Positions 12,958 to 15,965 of a stretch of DNA of 15,965 nt are shown here, piece by piece (position 1 is the first letter of the stretch; every line of letters starts with the position of its first letter). The stretch lies in assembly GCA_045637425.1 (NCBI GenBank), contig JAZTZL010000020.1:1-15965 (forward strand), written 5' to 3'. Both the position numbers and the translations under genes were made by a program. This DNA comes from CAJGBR01 sp045637425. Lineage in GTDB: Bacteria; Bacteroidota; Bacteroidia; Bacteroidales; Rikenellaceae. The notes beneath the pieces are model-generated. The model saw only the letters and a program-made list of their open reading frames with translations, ran no database searches and was not told the DNA's origin.

Positions 12958-14262
12958 CTATTTGCGATAAATCTTCTGATATCCGTAGATTGCAGTTTCA
13001 CCAAGTTCCTCTTCGATTCTGAGCAATTGGTTGTACTTAGCCATACGGTCAGAGCGGCTCAATGAACCAGTCTTGATTTGACCAGAGTTTGTAGCTACGG
13101 CAATGTCAGCGATTGTCGAATCTTCAGTTTCGCCTGAACGGTGTGATGTAACTGAAGTGTATCCTGCACGGTGAGCCATTTCGATAGCATCGAGAGTTTC
13201 GGTCAAAGTACCGATTTGGTTAACCTTAATCAAGATTGAGTTACCGCAACCAAGTTCGATGCCCTTCTTCAAGAACTCTACGTTAGTAACGAACAGGTCA
13301 TCACCAACCAATTGACAACGATCGCCGATACGTTGAGTCAGCATTTGCCAGCCTTCCCAGTCGTTTTCGCACATACCATCTTCGATAGAGTCAATAGGAT
13401 ATTTGTTCACGAGGTTTTCGAGGTAATCAACTTGTTCAGCTGAAGTACGGATAGCACCGTTTTCACCTTCAAACTTCTTGTAGTCATATTTGCCGTCTAC
13501 ATAGAATTCGCTTGATGCGCAGTCCAGACCGATAGCTACGTCACCACCTTCGCACTTACGACCCGGTTTGTAACCTGCAGCCTTGATAGCTTCGATGATA
13601 GATTCCAAAGCATCTTCAGTACCGTTGAGTGCAGGAGCGAAACCACCTTCGTCACCTACTGCAGTGCTCAAACCACGGTTCTTGAGAACTTTCTTCAAAG
13701 CGTGGAATACTTCAGCACCCATTCTCAAACCTTCGCGGAATGACGGAGCACCCACCGGGCGAATCATAAATTCTTGGAAAGCGATCGGAGCGTCAGAGTG
13801 TGAACCACCGTTGATGATGTTCATCATCGGAACAGGCAACACCTTAGCATTAGAACCGCCGATGTAACGATACAAAGGCATACCCATATAGTTAGCAGCA
13901 GCACGAGCTACAGCCAAAGACACACCCAAGATAGCGTTAGCGCCCAAGTTGCTTTTAGTAGCAGTACCATCGAGAGCCAACATCGCGCGGTCGATAGCCA
14001 CTTGGTCAGTAACCATCATACCGAGGATTTCCGGAGCGATAACTTCATTTACATTTTGAACGGCTTTGAGCACACCTTTACCGAGGTAACGGCCTTTATC
14101 ACCATCTCTCATTTCGAGAGCTTCGTTTTCACCTGTTGAAGCACCAGAAGGCACTGCAGCACGACCGATAGCGCCGCTAGCTGTAGCCACTTCAACTTCC
14201 ACTGTAGGATTGCCTCTAGAGTCGAGGATTTCACGAGCGTGAATACCAATGATTTGTCCCAT
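12958..14262 (-). CDS. eno: Enolase (phosphopyruvate hydratase)
   Basis: A 434-residue enolase, which interconverts 2-phosphoglycerate and phosphoenolpyruvate in glycolysis. The N-terminal domain starts I-x-A-R-E-I-L-D-S-R-G-N-P-T (7-20) and has the loop S-G-A-S-T-G (39-44). The barrel shows H155 in N-G-G-S-H, E205 in G-D-E-G-G-F, Mg ligands D247, E294 (S-I-E-D-G-M) and D321 (V-G-D-D), catalytic K346 in the signature L-I-K-V-N-Q-I-G-T, and S-H-R-S-G-E (373-378). The length is normal and nothing needed for activity is missing. It is a single-gene unit with its own promoter. Upstream of it lies the junction with a mobile element, so it is the last clearly native gene on this side. Confidence 0.99.
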   Translation of the reverse strand: MGQIIGIHAREILDSRGNPTVEVEVATASGAIGRAAVPSGASTGENEALEMRDGDKGRYLGKGVLKAVQNVNEVIAPEILGMMVTDQVAIDRAMLALDGTATKSNLGANAILGVSLAVARAAANYMGMPLYRYIGGSNAKVLPVPMMNIINGGSHSDAPIAFQEFMIRPVGAPSFREGLRMGAEVFHALKKVLKNRGLSTAVGDEGGFAPALNGTEDALESIIEAIKAAGYKPGRKCEGGDVAIGLDCASSEFYVDGKYDYKKFEGENGAIRTSAEQVDYLENLVNKYPIDSIEDGMCENDWEGWQMLTQRIGDRCQLVGDDLFVTNVEFLKKGIELGCGNSILIKVNQIGTLTETLDAIEMAHRAGYTSVTSHRSGETEDSTIADIAVATNSGQIKTGSLSRSDRMAKYNQLLRIEEELGETAIYGYQKIYRK

Positions 14263-14308
14263 AATTATTTTTCAGTTTTTAAGTAAAATTTACCAATTAA
14301 AAATCAGG

Positions 14309-14340
14309 CAAAAATAGCGAATTGTTTGCGGATTATCAAC
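14309..14340 (-). promoter_or_regulatory. Promoter of eno
   Basis: On the minus strand GTTG (14337-14340) is followed after 20 bases by TATTTTTG (14309-14316). The -7 box is perfect and the -33 box matches three of four. The predicted start lies about 40 bases before the ATG. Confidence 0.7.
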
Positions 14341-14510
14341 TATTTTCCTCTAAATTAATATCAATCGAAGAAAATAATCCCAAACAATCGACCCGCTAAT
14401 GCTGTTAATGGAAATAAGTTTCTGATGAGTTAATTAAAAAATAGATCTGATTCAGCCAACGAGTAGCAGCGAATTCACACCTCATCGAGTTCGTACGGCC
14501 ACCCACCCTG
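14341..14510. other. Intergenic stretch with no recognised gene
   Basis: Between the eno promoter and the tRNA-Ser remnant I see no coding sequence. The only structure is a weak inverted repeat (CGAATTC and GAGTTCG, about 14470-14493). This is chromosomal DNA that originally lay downstream of a leftward tRNA-Ser gene, if the reading of the attachment site is right. Confidence 0.5.
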
Positions 14511-14558
14511 CTAAAAAAAGAAAAGTTTAACTAACTGTCAAACAATTAATTAAACTTT
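14511..14558 (-). terminator. Stranded terminator of the displaced tRNA-Ser gene
   Basis: On the minus strand, right after the tRNA-Ser 3' remnant, AAAGTTTAA/TTAAACTTT (14550-14558 and 14522-14530) forms a 9-bp stem that extends inward past one mismatch. It is followed by TTTTCTTTTTTT. This is what should follow a tRNA gene reading leftward. The gene body is no longer next to it, so the terminator has been left behind by an insertion. Confidence 0.7.
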
Positions 14559-14563
14559 CATCG

Positions 14564-14578
14564 TGGCGGAGAGGGAGG
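14564..14578 (-). other. Attachment-site remnant: 3' end of tRNA-Ser
   Basis: On the minus strand CCTCCCTCTCCGCCA corresponds to the end of a tRNA-Ser: part of the T stem (CCTC), acceptor strand CCTCTCC, discriminator G and CCA. Immediately to the right the sequence no longer resembles a tRNA. Integration into the 3' end of a tRNA rebuilds the intact gene at one element end and leaves such a fragment at the other. The tRNA reads leftward, so the element must extend to the right, where an integrase gene starts 158 bases on. The family assignment comes from recalled tRNA-Ser ends. Confidence 0.7.
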
Positions 14579-14696
14579 CTCCAGAACTTACAGAATCATG
14601 GAAAATCATAAAATTTCAATTCATTGTAAATTAAGCGTTTATAAAATTGTTAAATTCATTGAAACTCATAGGGAGCATTTTGATATATGAAAAATT

Positions 14697-14720
14697 GGGT
14701 GTAATTTTGGGTGTAACTTT
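14697..14720 (+). repeat. 12-base-period direct repeat upstream of the integrase gene
   Basis: GGGTGTAATTTT and GGGTGTAACTTT lie head to tail, ending 16 bases before the integrase ATG. The GGG-Y-GTAA motif and the 12-base period match the pair at 236-259 near the other element end. These are likely arm-type sites, or sites through which the integrase controls its own promoter. Both roles are inferred. Confidence 0.55.
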
Positions 14721-14736
14721 TTAACGCACCCAATTT

Positions 14737-15965
14737 ATGAACATTAAAAGAAACATCATTTTTGCCTTGGAGAGCCGTAAGAAGAACGGTGTTCCCGTCA
14801 TTGAGAACGTCCCCATCCGAATGAGAGTTATTTTTGCGAGCCATCGTATCGAGTTTACGACAGGCTATCGCATTGATGCTGCTAAATGGGATGCAGACAA
14901 ACAACGAGTGAAGAACGGCTGCACAAATAAACTCAAACAGAGTGCTTCGGATATCAATACCGACCTGCTTCGTTACTATACCATAATGCAGGAGGTATTC
15001 AAGGAGTATGAGGTAAAGGATATTATGCCTACTCCACAAGAAATCAAAGATTCGTTTAACAATAAGGTAAACCCAACCGAGGAGGTGCAGGAGGAGCAGA
15101 AAGGTTTTTGGGAGATATTCAATGAGTTTGTTTCCGAATGTGGCAAGCAGAACAATTGGACTGAATCGACCTATGAGAAATTTGCAGCCGTAAAGAATCA
15201 TATCAAGGAGTTCAAGGCAGAGCCTACATTTACCTGCTTTGATGAAGAGGGGTTGAATAACTATGTTGATTTTCTCCGCAAAACAAAGGATATGCGTAAT
15301 AGCACCATCGGCAAGCAATTGGGATTTCTCAAATGGTTTATCCGTTGGGCTTTCAAAAAGGGCTATCATCAGAATATTGCATTCGAAACATTCAAACCCA
15401 AATTGAAGAATACTCCGAAGAAAGTAATCTTCCTCACTTGGGATGAGTTGAACAAATTAAAGGCTTGCAATATTCCGCAGAATAAGCAATATCTTGAACG
15501 AGTGCGTGATGTGTTCTTGTTCTGTTGCTTTACGGGATTAAGGTATTCCGATGTCTATAATCTTCGCACAAGCGATGTTAAGGCTGACCATATAGAGATT
15601 ACCACCGTCAAAACTGCCGATAGTTTGGTTATTGAGTTGAATAACCATAGCAAGGCAATCCTCGAAAAGTACAAGGATGTACATTTTGAGGGGAACAAGG
15701 TGCTGCCAGTTATCAGTAATCAGAAGATGAACGATTACCTGAAAGAGTTGGGCGAATTGGCAGAGATAAATGAGCCAATAAGAGAGACCTATTACAAGGG
15801 TAATCAACGTATTGATGAGGTTACACCTAAATATGCACTACTTGGCACACACGCAGGGCGACGCACATTTATATGTAATGCCTTGGCCCTCGGTATTCCT
15901 GCACAGGTGGTAATGAAATGGACGGGACACAGCGACTACAAAGCGATGAAACCCTACATTGATAT
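14737..15965 (+). CDS. Tyrosine recombinase (integrase) of an integrative element, 3' end outside the window
   Basis: The frame is open from the ATG at 14737 to the last base: 409 complete codons and no stop. It has the three-part layout of Bacteroidota element integrases: an N-terminal arm-binding domain (about 1-115), a SAM-like core-binding domain (about 122-222) and the catalytic domain (from about 230). Catalytic residues are all visible: R269 in T-G-L-R-Y-S-D, K292 in the beta-hairpin, H372 and R375 in T-H-A-G-R-R, H398 in T-G-H-S and the nucleophile Y407 in P-Y-I-D. Only the last few residues are likely missing, so the enzyme looks intact. It cuts and rejoins DNA at attachment sites. 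Its position beside a tRNA-Ser remnant points to that tRNA as target. A long minus-strand frame inside it is spurious. Confidence 0.95.
   Translation, partial: MNIKRNIIFALESRKKNGVPVIENVPIRMRVIFASHRIEFTTGYRIDAAKWDADKQRVKNGCTNKLKQSASDINTDLLRYYTIMQEVFKEYEVKDIMPTPQEIKDSFNNKVNPTEEVQEEQKGFWEIFNEFVSECGKQNNWTESTYEKFAAVKNHIKEFKAEPTFTCFDEEGLNNYVDFLRKTKDMRNSTIGKQLGFLKWFIRWAFKKGYHQNIAFETFKPKLKNTPKKVIFLTWDELNKLKACNIPQNKQYLERVRDVFLFCCFTGLRYSDVYNLRTSDVKADHIEITTVKTADSLVIELNNHSKAILEKYKDVHFEGNKVLPVISNQKMNDYLKELGELAEINEPIRETYYKGNQRIDEVTPKYALLGTHAGRRTFICNALALGIPAQVVMKWTGHSDYKAMKPYID

Noticed and set aside
14656..15369. A 237-codon minus-strand open frame with hydrophobic segments
   Set aside because: It lies opposite the integrase gene, whose plus-strand frame is uninterrupted and has all catalytic residues. 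The minus-strand product resembles no family and reads as an antisense shadow.

Overview
The window looks like a chromosome segment from the Bacteroidota, most likely the order Bacteroidales. The housekeeping genes read like that group. Promoters fit the Bacteroidota sigma consensus (TTTG at -33, about 20 bases, then TAnnTTTG at -7) rather than TTGACA/TATAAT. Start codons lack clear Shine-Dalgarno sequences and tRNA CCA ends are not encoded. Finer placement is uncertain; the divergent DprA and the RimP N terminus faintly suggest a Rikenellaceae-like lineage.

Layout. Positions 1-300 hold the tail of an excisionase-like gene and what looks like the right-hand end of an integrated element, abutting tRNA-Cys (minus strand, 300-370). 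Divergent from it run dprA, tatD and a CoiA-like nuclease gene with a one-base frameshift near its 5' end (491-3453). A shared terminator separates these from a long leftward block: the rimP-nusA-infB operon (3484-8082) for ribosome maturation, transcription elongation and translation initiation, preceded by tgt-lptG (8243-10493) for tRNA queuosine modification and lipopolysaccharide export. Divergent from tgt, tRNA-Glu and rpsT (10710-11167) read rightward, followed by two genes for exported proteins of unknown function (11300-12880). The second of these carries an internally duplicated domain. Enolase (12958-14262, minus) converges on them.

The right end is a second mobile-element boundary. 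A 15-base remnant of a tRNA-Ser 3' end (14564-14578) lies beside that gene's stranded terminator, with no tRNA body next to it. A tyrosine recombinase gene starts 160 bases further on and runs off the window. The core block therefore sits between two element ends, each next to a tRNA-derived sequence. Both ends carry a GGGYGTAA motif repeated twice at a 12-base period, which may be integrase arm-binding sites.

The least explained parts are the 11300-12880 secreted pair with its own promoter and a perfect palindrome near the predicted transcription start, the frameshifted CoiA-like gene beside dprA, and the tRNA-Glu/rpsT spacer with competing hairpins.
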